Origin: Microcaldota archaeon
Lineage (GTDB): Archaea > Micrarchaeota > Micrarchaeia > Micrarchaeales > CABMGC01
Direction: 5' to 3'
Assembly: GCA_030040595.1 (NCBI GenBank)
Contig: JASHTL010000107.1
Span: 1 to 7,467 of the forward strand
DNA length: 7,467 bases
Shown: positions 1 to 6,550 of the stretch, piece after piece
How the letters are laid out: every line of letters begins with the position of its first letter
Numbering within the stretch: the first letter of the stretch is position 1
Notes under the pieces: generated by a model
What the model saw: the letters and a program-made list of their open reading frames with translations, nothing else
Database searches by the model: none
Told to the model about the DNA's origin: nothing
Made by a program: the position numbers and the translations under genes

Positions 1-10
1 TTAAGGGAAA

Positions 11-15
11 GTGAT
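11..15 (+). promoter_or_regulatory. Ribosome binding site GTGAT for the first gene
   Basis: GTGAT lies 5 bases before the ATG at 21 and matches part of the archaeal Shine-Dalgarno consensus GGAGGTGAT. It supports this ATG over the in-frame ATGs at codons 32 and 58. The promoter of the gene must lie left of the window or be too close to the edge to see. Confidence 0.5.
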
Positions 16-20
16 ATGCA

Positions 21-842
21 ATGACAGAACAGAACCTCAGGACTATCGGCGGAAGGCGGTTGAGCAGGATAGCCGAAGCGCTCGGCGCTAAGCAAAAGGT
101 TGGCATTCCAGATATGGAGGAAATCGCAGGTGCAAGAAGATCCGCCGAGGAGGTACATGTGCAATCAGCGCAGGTCGCGAAGGAAGAGCATATGCCATTT
201 TATGAAAGGCAACTAGTCAGGCAAGATTCGCCAAGGGAAGAAGCTGGGACATGGTTGAGTTATGATGCTTTTCTGGAAAAATTAGGTCTTGCATACAGAG
301 GCGTAGGAACAGTCAGCATTTTAGTTAATGGGTCTTATGCAAATGTTAGCTATATGGCCCTTGAAATAGAAATTCTCAAATTGCGAAGGGAGCATCCTGA
401 CTGGTTCATGACAGGTTTATACGAGTCCTATAGGTCCATGAGTTTTTCTTTAGAGGCGGTTGAGGCCTTAAAAGAGCGTTTTTCGCATATAGAGGTTGCA
501 CCGGAGGGGTGGCGTCCGATAGGCGCTGTTGCAACGATGCTGCATTCTTCAACACAAACAATACGGGATCGAATAGATGATGCACTAAGGGATCATCCGG
601 AGTCGTTCGGCGCGTATAAACGCCCGAGAGGGGTGATCCTAACCTATTATTCGCCAGAATTTGTAGAATGGTTAAGGACCAAGCTCCCTAAGGAATCTGA
701 GAGATTTGAAAAAGACTTTGAAACGATAAAGGAAATCATAAAGGGAATGCCAGATTCCGATCTGGATAGATTAAGCAGTTTTGTGCGTATTCAGATAGCT
801 TTTGAAAGATCTGAAAGGAATAGATCTATGAAGCGCCCATAG
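21..842 (+). CDS. Hypothetical protein with two helix-turn-helix-like repeats
   Basis: I do not recognise a named family. The protein (273 aa) has a polar N-terminal part (about 1-76) and then two similar modules: W78 to F154 and W164 to L222. Each opens with a Trp-led helix, continues with a second helix, carries an HPxxF-type turn (HPDWF at 125-129, HPESF at 192-196) and closes with S-x-E-x-VE-x-L (SLEAVEAL, SPEFVEWL). The second module (GAVATMLHSSTQTIRDRI) reads like a helix-turn-helix, so nucleic-acid binding is plausible but inferred. No signal peptide or membrane segment is seen. The start is the first ATG after an in-frame stop at 12-14; GTGAT at 11-15 matches the 16S-complementary GGTGAT with a 5-base spacer. 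GC is lower than in the right-hand genes (25/60 and 27/60 in two hand-counted lines against 33-35/60 in the last gene), which hints at transfer. It is convergent with the aminopeptidase gene, 35 bases away. Confidence 0.75.
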   Translation: MTEQNLRTIGGRRLSRIAEALGAKQKVGIPDMEEIAGARRSAEEVHVQSAQVAKEEHMPFYERQLVRQDSPREEAGTWLSYDAFLEKLGLAYRGVGTVSILVNGSYANVSYMALEIEILKLRREHPDWFMTGLYESYRSMSFSLEAVEALKERFSHIEVAPEGWRPIGAVATMLHSSTQTIRDRIDDALRDHPESFGAYKRPRGVILTYYSPEFVEWLRTKLPKESERFEKDFETIKEIIKGMPDSDLDRLSSFVRIQIAFERSERNRSMKRP

Positions 843-877
843 GTATTATGGCAATCAAAAGGAAAGATAGTAGCTCG
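843..877. other. Convergent intergenic spacer
   Basis: These 35 bases separate the ends of two convergent genes. On the minus strand the aminopeptidase side reads through a pyrimidine-rich CTTTCCTTTTG tract that could aid termination. No hairpin, tRNA end or attachment-site repeat is visible. Confidence 0.4.
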
Positions 878-3418
878 TTAGTCAATTTCATTTGCCTTCA
901 TGAAGTTGATGTTGGCGTCTATCCTTTCCAGCGTTTGCGCGATTGCGCGCTTTATGTCCTCCCTGACGTTCTGCTTCTTGCCGAAGAATGCCGCTATCTC
1001 CTTTCTTCTTTCAGGAGTATATGCGCCGGAAAGGTTCTCAACAAACCTGTCGAGCATGTGCGTGCCAACCGAATGCGTCTTGAGCAGGAACTTCCAGTTT
1101 TTCCTTGTCCAGTCCCATATAATCTCCTTTCCGACAGGGTTGCCCGATACTATCGCCGGTATGGTATACGCATCCTGCAGCCTAACGTCCTTTGTGTAGG
1201 AGAATTTCAGGCCTTCGAGTATAAGCTTTCTGTCTCTGAATAGGGCCAGCGATTGGAGGAACCTTCTTTTGTCGTCGGGGGCCTTCTCCTTTTTGTAGCG
1301 CTCGACCATCTGCCTGTATCTTTTCGCATCGCCAGTGTATGCGGCTATGCCTATCACTGCGCTCTTGAGATCCGGCTCTATTGCCTTTCCTCGCATGAAG
1401 TCATTGTAGAGTCTTAGCGCCCTCTTTATCGTGGGTTTGTGTCCCGCCCTTCCGAGAGACGATATCGATGCGCTTCTCAGCATCACCGTTATGTTGTCGT
1501 CTCCTTTTCTCTTGTGCCATCCCAGCCTGTCCAGGGTCCTCTTGCTGTATCTTATTATGAGTCTGTTCACAGCACCGTGATCCTTCTTTCCTGAGAGGAT
1601 CAGATCAAACCATCCGAGATGGGACGATATTCCCATGTTCATCGGGTAGTCTATGTCTCCAAGGCAGTATTGCTCAACGAAGGACATGTATTCCTTCATG
1701 GTTATCCTTCCGGACCTGGCAAGGACGAAGAGGTCGTTCTCGATGCCCCACGAGTCTGTTCCTCTTATCTTCTTTCTCTTTATCTGCTCGCCGAGGCCGT
1801 AGAGCATGCTTTCAGGGTATCTCACCCTGTATAAATAATGCTGTCCGTAGTTCAGCTTGGCCCATTCCGAACCCCTTGCGTTCAATGTTCCTTGCCGCTT
1901 ATCCAGCAGCATGAACTGTTGTTTGCTCTCCTTCTCCGATACGTAATAAAGAGGTATGGGCCAGACCTGTCTTTTTGGAAGCTTCTCGTCCAGTATCATG
2001 AAGCGCTTTTGCTCCAGGCTTAGCTTCTTTCCATCCTGCTTGACATTTACTATAGGGTAACCAGGTTCGTCTATCCAGCGGTTTGCCACTTTCGTTATGT
2101 TTGCCTTTCCATTCCTCTCCCTTGCTGCCTCGTCTATTGCGCTCCAGAGATCGTATTTGGTGGCGTTGCCGTATTCGTGCCTCTTAAGGTGTATGCGGAG
2201 CCCGTTCCTGAATGTCTCCGGCCCAGCGTAGTTCTCCAGCATGTGGAGCACTGTGCCGCCCTTCTCGTAGCTTATCTCGTCAAAGAGGCTCTCTATGCCT
2301 TCAGGCGTGCTTATGTGCACACTTATCGGATGAGTAGATTTCACAGAATCTGCTGTGAATGCGGTTGCGATGGTGTCGTCGAAGTACTGGGTCTTCATGT
2401 CCCACTCCGGGAATACCGCGTCCATTGCCTTGTAGCTCATGAACGTGGCGAAGCTCTCGTTCAGCCAGATGTCATTCCACCACTTCATTGTCACAAGGTC
2501 GCCGAACCACTGGTGCGCAAGCTCGTGAGCAATCACCTCTGCTATCCTCTGCCTCACGGAGACAGCGCTCTTCTCGTCTCCCAGCAGGGCTATCTCCCTG
2601 AACGTTACAGCTCCCCAGTTCTCCATTGCGCCTGCGCTGAAGTCGGGAATTGCAAGCAGGTCCATTTTTGGGAGCGGGTACCTGATTCCGAAATAGTCAT
2701 TATAGAACTCAAGAAACTTCTTGGCGTATACGAGCGGCAGGCGTGCGAGCGCTCTTTTCCCAGGAGTAGTGAGCACGCTGACTCTCACCTTGCCCATGTT
2801 GCTGCTGACCCTGTCGTATTTTCCCACCCCGAGGTAGAGCAGGTATGAAGACATTACCGGGGTTGTCCGGAACACCACTATCTTTCTGCCCTTCTTGTAT
2901 TGTGCGACGCTCTTTACCGGCATGTTCGATATCGCTTCCTTGTCGTTGTCTATTATCATCGATATGTCGAACGTGGCCTTGAACGCGGGCTCGTCGAAGC
3001 AGGGAAACGCTGCCCTTGCATTCGCAGCTTCGAACTGCGATGTAAGTATGTAACTCTTTTTGCCTTTGTCATCATACTGGCTCCTGTAGAACCCGTAGAG
3101 CCTGTCGTTGTTTGTGCCTGTGAACTCTATGCTTATGACTGCACTGCCAGACACCGGCTTTGCCAGGTTCAGCGCTATTCGTTTCTTCTTCTTGTCCTCA
3201 ACGACCTTCGCATTCTGTACCCCGCCTTTCGACTTTACGCTTGCGCGCAGTACCTCTAGCTCAGCAGCGTTGAGCTCTATGCGCCTTGTCGCCTTTCTTA
3301 TTCTTACGGATACTTTCTCGCTTCCGTTGAACCTGAATGTCTTCATGTTTGTGTCGAATGTTATGTTGTAGTTGATCGGAGTAACGTTGTCCCCAAGTGT
3401 CTGGTACTTCTCTTCCAT
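878..3418 (-). CDS. M1 family zinc aminopeptidase (tricorn-interacting factor F2/F3-like)
   Basis: This is a complete 846-aa enzyme that removes N-terminal residues from peptides, probably in the cytoplasm since no signal peptide is seen. Family hallmarks are all intact: the substrate-anchoring QFE at 128-130 followed by AR..FPCFDEPAFKATF, the exopeptidase motif GAMEN at 263-267, the zinc site HELAH at 298-302 with the third ligand E321 in NESFATF (correct 18-residue spacing), and the catalytic tyrosine Y384 in SYEKGG. A long C-terminal helical domain follows to residue 846. The length is close to the roughly 780-900 residues usual for archaeal and eukaryotic members. In Thermoplasma, factors F2 and F3 trim products of the tricorn protease; a similar late step in protein turnover is inferred here, but no tricorn or proteasome gene is in view. 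It is monocistronic, with its own TATA box and a weak GTGAG ribosome site at 3426-3422. Confidence 0.96.
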   Translation of the reverse strand: MEEKYQTLGDNVTPINYNITFDTNMKTFRFNGSEKVSVRIRKATRRIELNAAELEVLRASVKSKGGVQNAKVVEDKKKKRIALNLAKPVSGSAVISIEFTGTNNDRLYGFYRSQYDDKGKKSYILTSQFEAANARAAFPCFDEPAFKATFDISMIIDNDKEAISNMPVKSVAQYKKGRKIVVFRTTPVMSSYLLYLGVGKYDRVSSNMGKVRVSVLTTPGKRALARLPLVYAKKFLEFYNDYFGIRYPLPKMDLLAIPDFSAGAMENWGAVTFREIALLGDEKSAVSVRQRIAEVIAHELAHQWFGDLVTMKWWNDIWLNESFATFMSYKAMDAVFPEWDMKTQYFDDTIATAFTADSVKSTHPISVHISTPEGIESLFDEISYEKGGTVLHMLENYAGPETFRNGLRIHLKRHEYGNATKYDLWSAIDEAARERNGKANITKVANRWIDEPGYPIVNVKQDGKKLSLEQKRFMILDEKLPKRQVWPIPLYYVSEKESKQQFMLLDKRQGTLNARGSEWAKLNYGQHYLYRVRYPESMLYGLGEQIKRKKIRGTDSWGIENDLFVLARSGRITMKEYMSFVEQYCLGDIDYPMNMGISSHLGWFDLILSGKKDHGAVNRLIIRYSKRTLDRLGWHKRKGDDNITVMLRSASISSLGRAGHKPTIKRALRLYNDFMRGKAIEPDLKSAVIGIAAYTGDAKRYRQMVERYKKEKAPDDKRRFLQSLALFRDRKLILEGLKFSYTKDVRLQDAYTIPAIVSGNPVGKEIIWDWTRKNWKFLLKTHSVGTHMLDRFVENLSGAYTPERRKEIAAFFGKKQNVREDIKRAIAQTLERIDANINFMKANEID

Positions 3419-3460
3419 AATCTCACAGCCAGCAGAAACAATAGAGTCTGCTCCAGCAAG

Positions 3461-3470
3461 GTATATATTT
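3461..3470 (-). promoter_or_regulatory. TATA box for the aminopeptidase gene
   Basis: On the minus strand this reads AAATATATAC, a good archaeal TATA element, centred about 47 bases before the ATG at 3418. Initiation about 25 bases downstream would give a leader of roughly 20 bases, long enough to hold the GTGAG ribosome site at 3426-3422. The transcription start is inferred. Confidence 0.6.
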
Positions 3471-3480
3471 GCTTGTAAGT

Positions 3481-3493
3481 CACAGTCGCTGTG
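3481..3493. repeat. Small inverted repeat CACAG-TCG-CTGTG in divergent promoter region
   Basis: Two perfect 5-base arms are separated by 3 bases, lying between the divergent TATA boxes and 11 bases upstream of the aminopeptidase TATA box. It could be a regulator half-site pair, but repeats this short arise by chance, so the call is weak. Confidence 0.25.
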
Positions 3494-3532
3494 TCTGGAT
3501 TATTTCTTAAGTTTTTCGGCCTTTACTGAGCC

Positions 3533-3541
3533 GATTATAAG
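3533..3541 (+). promoter_or_regulatory. TATA box for the AAA-associated domain gene, leaderless placement
   Basis: GATTATAAG has its TTATAA core at 3535-3540, centred about 26 bases before the ATG at 3564. That is the normal TATA-to-initiation distance in archaea, so the transcript probably starts at or next to the start codon. There is no clear Shine-Dalgarno sequence before this ATG, which agrees with a leaderless message. Confidence 0.6.
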
Positions 3542-3563
3542 CTTTGTCCTCCAAGTATAGCTC

Positions 3564-4067
3564 ATGGGTGGAGAGATATTCCCGCTTGTCACAGAGACGA
3601 GCAGGATCAGGGCTATTCTTTACATGCTCAAGCAGAACGGCGGCTCAATAGAGCTCGCAAGGCTTGCTGCAGAGACTGAGGAGCAAGTGGACGATCTCCT
3701 TCCTCTTGTCGAAGCGTGCAAGATGCTGGGATTCATAAAGATCAACAGGTCGGTAATAAAGATAACCCCTGCTGGCAGGAAGGTCACTTTCGCAAACTCC
3801 CTTAAGATGGTCAGGGAGAGGCTCGTGGGCATAGAACCGTTCAAGAGCGCACTCAAGGTGCTCGACAAGGAAGGGGAGATGAGCACTGAGGCGCTCTTCG
3901 CCAACCTGAGGTCAAATGGGGTATACCTTCACGGAGACAAGGACATGAACGAGTTCTTGATGAGGAAGATGTTCCTGCGGCTAGGAGTGAGGTCAAAATT
4001 GCTTTACTACGATACAGTGCGCGATGTCTGGACAGTGGGCGCCACTACCTCCAAAAAAGCTCACTGA
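3564..4067 (+). CDS. Stand-alone AAA-associated C-terminal domain protein (ABC anion transporter accessory)
   Basis: This 167-aa protein resembles the domain found at the C-terminus of nitrate/sulfonate/bicarbonate-type ABC ATPases (AAA_assoc_C; separate archaeal versions exist). Visible marks are a winged-helix-like first half (about 12-75) with LARLAAETEEQVDDLLPLVE at 31-50, LGFIKI at 55-60 and ITPAGRK at 67-73, and a helical second half ending in LRLGVRSKLLYYD at 138-150, where relatives have a conserved WGRYAELFxYD-like segment. The Trp and Arg of that segment are not conserved here. The role is not established; regulation of the ATPase is an inference. It lies next to an ATPase that lacks this domain but on the opposite strand, and the two genes overlap tail to tail by 7 bases. 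The ATG at 3564 is supported by the TATA box 26 bases upstream. Confidence 0.8.
   Translation: MGGEIFPLVTETSRIRAILYMLKQNGGSIELARLAAETEEQVDDLLPLVEACKMLGFIKINRSVIKITPAGRKVTFANSLKMVRERLVGIEPFKSALKVLDKEGEMSTEALFANLRSNGVYLHGDKDMNEFLMRKMFLRLGVRSKLLYYDTVRDVWTVGATTSKKAH
4053..4058 (-). terminator. Oligo-T terminator candidate after the ABC operon
   Basis: On the minus strand the ATPase stop codon (4063-4061) is followed after two bases by six T residues, the typical simple archaeal terminator. The same bases are the AAA-AAA lysine codons at the end of the opposing gene. No stem-loop is needed for archaeal termination. A single T6 run is only moderate evidence. Confidence 0.4.
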
Positions 4068-4807
4068 GCAAGTGTCGCGTATATCTCGTCCACTATTTTC
4101 TGGAATTCACGGCCGCGCTTGTTCCTCGGATGCGGCATCTTGACGGATATGGTGCGCTTCACATGCGAAGGCTTCGGAGACATGACCACTATCTTGTCAG
4201 AGAGCTCCACGGCCTCCTCCACGTTGTGCGTGACCATGATCACCGAGTTGACAGATATGTCCTTATTCTCGAGCATGTACGTTATGTCGGATCTCAGCGC
4301 GTTTGCAGTGAGCTCGTCGAGCGCGCTGAACGGCTCGTCCATGAGGAGAACCTGCGGTTCCGAGGCTATGGCCCGCGCTATTCCGACGCGCTGCTTCATC
4401 CCGCCGCTCAGCACATTCGGATAGTAGTTCTCGAAACCGTTCAGGCCGAATCGCTCTATGAGTTCAGTAGCTCTTTCCGTCTTCTCCTTTTCAGTTACGT
4501 CTATCAGGGAGAGGCCCAGCTTTACGTTCTCGAGGTTTGTGAGCCATGGCAGCAGCGCGAAGTCCTGGAAGACGAAGCTCATTCCCAGCGTCGGCCCGCG
4601 CACCTCCCTGTTCATATAGAAGACACGGCCGGTGCTGGGCTTTATCAGGCCAGCTATTATGCGCAGCAGCGTGCTTTTGCCGCATCCCGACTGACCCATT
4701 ATGGATACGTATTCCCCCTTCTCAGCGTAGAATGTTGCGTCGCCGATGGTCTTCTCGGTGTTTCCCTCGAACGCGAACGAGATGTGCTCCGCATTTATCA
4801 TCTTCAT
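4061..4807 (-). CDS. ABC transporter ATP-binding protein, nitrate/sulfonate/taurine type
   Basis: This 248-aa cytoplasmic ATPase powers the permease encoded just upstream. All motifs are intact: Walker A GQSGCGKST at 38-46, Q-loop Q81 in VFQDFALLPWL, signature LSGGMKQR at 133-140, Walker B VLLMDEP at 153-159 with catalytic E158, D-loop SALD at 161-164 and switch H194 in MVTHNVEEA. The FALLPWL after the Q-loop and the C-terminal PHPR near 225-228 are typical of the SsuB/TauB/NrtD group. It ends soon after the nucleotide-binding domain, so it has no fused C-terminal accessory domain; that domain is encoded by the convergent neighbour. The start lies 1 base after the permease stop, indicating translational coupling; a second ATG two codons in is an alternative start. 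Substrate cannot be told from the ATPase. Confidence 0.93.
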   Translation of the reverse strand: MKMINAEHISFAFEGNTEKTIGDATFYAEKGEYVSIMGQSGCGKSTLLRIIAGLIKPSTGRVFYMNREVRGPTLGMSFVFQDFALLPWLTNLENVKLGLSLIDVTEKEKTERATELIERFGLNGFENYYPNVLSGGMKQRVGIARAIASEPQVLLMDEPFSALDELTANALRSDITYMLENKDISVNSVIMVTHNVEEAVELSDKIVVMSPKPSHVKRTISVKMPHPRNKRGREFQKIVDEIYATLAQ

Positions 4808-4808
4808 G

Positions 4809-6428
4809 CTATTGCCCGTATATCTTTGAAAGCGCCCTGTACCTTCTCTTCCATACGAAGGTGTTTATCAGTAGTATCATGACTACAATATTTAAAAGTG
4901 CAACAAGCAGCAGCGTCGTGTTCCCTGTCGTGACGGTGGAATCGAGCAGCTTGCCTATTCCGTCGCCGACGCAGCTTATTGAAGTGCCTGCCCCGACGCC
5001 GTTGGTGGTGAAGCACTCGGCGACTATGCTCGCGTTCCACTCCGCCGCTATTCCAGTCAATGCCCCTGTTATGAACCCTGGCATCATCGCCTTCAGGTAG
5101 AAGTTCTTCCATGCCGCTGCGCCCTTGACCTTGAAGAGATTCTTGACTTCGAGTATGCTTGGCGATATAGTCTTCGTGCTGCCTATTATGCTGAACAACG
5201 GATACCATATCCCGGCGAGCAGGAATATGATGAATGCAACAAATTCAGCGTGGAATGGCACAGTCGCAAGCAGGAGAGCCACTCCAGGCAGCAGCACTGT
5301 CCCGGGTATCGAGGAGAGGACCTGGAAGAAGAGCAGGTACCTTGAGCTGTGTTTCGAGATGAAGACAAGGTATACGCAGAGCGGAAGCACCAATGCGGTT
5401 ATTACTCCGAAGGCTATCCAGACCCTTGCGAACGAGAAAATAAGCGCGTACAGGACCTCATACTCGTACGTGAATATGGCGCTCTTGATAACTGCAGCAT
5501 ACGTGAACAGGACTGAAAGTAGCGCAAGGGCAGCGAGATAATAGACCCATCTGCCCATCGGTTTCCTCTTCTTTGCCGGAGCCTCTTCTATTGGCAATGG
5601 CTTCTTGGGAGGCCCTCCAAGCTGCGGGGTTGCCACATTTCTTATAGTAGTGATGGGCCTAGTAACCAGGTTCCTCGAGAACCAGCTGACGAATGTCCCA
5701 GGCCTTGTAAGCAGGGTAGGCGCTTTTGTAGATGCCCTTGTGTACCTGCTCGCATAGTCCTCGAGAGGCTTGAAGAAGAGGAACCTTGTTAGCACGACGA
5801 ATATGATGAATACAGCTATTCCAAGAAGGTAGGGGCCGGTGTTGTACGGCGGCACAGTCGGCGAGTAGGCCACCAGGAATGCGCCTATTCCGTTAATGAC
5901 CTTGCAGCATGTGGTCGTGCCATATGAGAAGATCTCACTGGTGACAAGGTAGAAGAGGCCTATGGACCATGAGAGTATCGACTGCTGCACTATCCTTGGC
6001 AGCGATGCGGGGATGTATATCCTCTTTAGTTTCTGCCATAGATTCATCCTGTAGAGCCTCGCAACCTCGAGGAACTCCGCAGGCACCGTCCTTATCGACT
6101 CGTATACTCCGAATATTATGTTCCAGAGCATGCTGGTTATTATCAGGAATATCACGGCTATGTTGATGCCGAGTATCTGAGGCAGGCCTGTCAGCGCAGG
6201 TATGTATTCCACGAATATGATGAGCACGAACGGGAAGAATGCGAGTATCGGTATTGTCTGGAGCACGTCCATTACCGGCAGTATGATGCGCTCCGCGGCG
6301 CGCGAAGTCGCTGCCCAGACTCCGAACAAGATGGCCAGTGCTATCGAGATTCCAAGCGCTATGAACATCCTAGCCCATGAGTAAAGGGCGTCTATGATCA
6401 CAGTTATCAGTATTGCAAAGACCTGCAT
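4809..6428 (-). CDS. Duplicated ABC transporter permease (anion type, two membrane domains in one chain)
   Basis: This 539-aa inner-membrane protein contains two binding-protein-dependent permease domains, so one chain may supply both halves of the channel. The first unit spans about 1-220, with an ATPase-contacting EAA loop at about 118-144 (EFLEVARLY... YIPASLP). A soluble linker follows at about 221-293, rich in Pro and Lys near 270-292. The second unit spans about 294-539 with its EAA loop at about 424-450 (SILEVKNLF... KAMMP). Each half ends alike: SEIFSYG...GIGAFL and AECFTTNG...GIGKLL. It resembles the archaeal duplicated permeases of anion transporters (the group I recall as COG4986). 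It is first in an operon with the ATPase. No substrate-binding protein is encoded in the window, so the substrate (nitrate, sulfonate, bicarbonate or other) is open. The ATG at 6428 fits the TATA box at 6461-6470. Confidence 0.9.
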   Translation of the reverse strand: MQVFAILITVIIDALYSWARMFIALGISIALAILFGVWAATSRAAERIILPVMDVLQTIPILAFFPFVLIIFVEYIPALTGLPQILGINIAVIFLIITSMLWNIIFGVYESIRTVPAEFLEVARLYRMNLWQKLKRIYIPASLPRIVQQSILSWSIGLFYLVTSEIFSYGTTTCCKVINGIGAFLVAYSPTVPPYNTGPYLLGIAVFIIFVVLTRFLFFKPLEDYASRYTRASTKAPTLLTRPGTFVSWFSRNLVTRPITTIRNVATPQLGGPPKKPLPIEEAPAKKRKPMGRWVYYLAALALLSVLFTYAAVIKSAIFTYEYEVLYALIFSFARVWIAFGVITALVLPLCVYLVFISKHSSRYLLFFQVLSSIPGTVLLPGVALLLATVPFHAEFVAFIIFLLAGIWYPLFSIIGSTKTISPSILEVKNLFKVKGAAAWKNFYLKAMMPGFITGALTGIAAEWNASIVAECFTTNGVGAGTSISCVGDGIGKLLDSTVTTGNTTLLLVALLNIVVMILLINTFVWKRRYRALSKIYGQ

Positions 6429-6450
6429 TCGGCATACAATAAGAACTCCG

Positions 6451-6460
6451 CCTCTAGAGG
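6451..6460. promoter_or_regulatory. Perfect palindrome CCTCTAGAGG, candidate operator of the ABC operon
   Basis: This 10-base perfect palindrome abuts the permease TATA box on its downstream side, between TATA and the expected initiation site. A protein bound there would block assembly of the initiation complex. The position is suggestive; the function is inferred, and a single copy gives no statistical support. Confidence 0.35.
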
Positions 6461-6470
6461 ATTATAAGGC
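6461..6470 (-). promoter_or_regulatory. TATA box for the permease-ATPase operon
   Basis: On the minus strand this reads GCCTTATAAT, centred about 36 bases before the permease ATG at 6428, preceded by the purine-rich GGAAG that could serve as a TFB recognition element. Expected initiation near 6439 would leave a leader of only about 10 bases with no obvious ribosome site. Confidence 0.55.
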
Positions 6471-6517
6471 TTCCTGTCATGCATAGGCACTGGCTTCCAT
6501 TCCCATCGAGGCAATGT

Positions 6518-6527
6518 ATTTTTATTG
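6518..6527 (+). promoter_or_regulatory. Weak TATA-like element before the V4R gene
   Basis: The AT-rich tract ATTTTTATTG is centred about 28 bases before the ATG at 6551, the distance expected for a leaderless transcript. It lacks a clean TATA core, so the call rests mainly on position. Confidence 0.35.
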
Positions 6528-6550
6528 TTTGAGATGCAGTATCTGGAAGT

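Noticed and set aside
848..1243. 131-codon plus-strand frame starting 5 bases after the first gene
   Set aside because: It overlaps the C-terminal coding part of the aminopeptidase almost entirely, and shows no motif. The close spacing to the first gene was tempting, but the aminopeptidase frame is complete to 878.
2177..2848. 223-codon open frame on the plus strand
   Set aside because: It lies wholly antisense to the aminopeptidase core, including the HELAH and GAMEN motifs, and its protein is Cys/His/Arg-rich shadow sequence without any family pattern.
4130..4882. 250-codon plus-strand frame opposite the ATPase
   Set aside because: It is antisense to all ABC motifs and rich in His/Arg/Val/Leu in the manner of a mirrored frame; no start signals are seen.
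4546..5100. 184-codon plus-strand frame across the ATPase-permease junction
   Set aside because: It is antisense to two well-supported genes, with low-complexity Ser/Pro/Arg content.
4804..5208. 134-codon minus-strand frame inside the permease
   Set aside because: It is a shifted frame of the permease gene; the permease frame is intact through both EAA loops, so no frameshift is needed.
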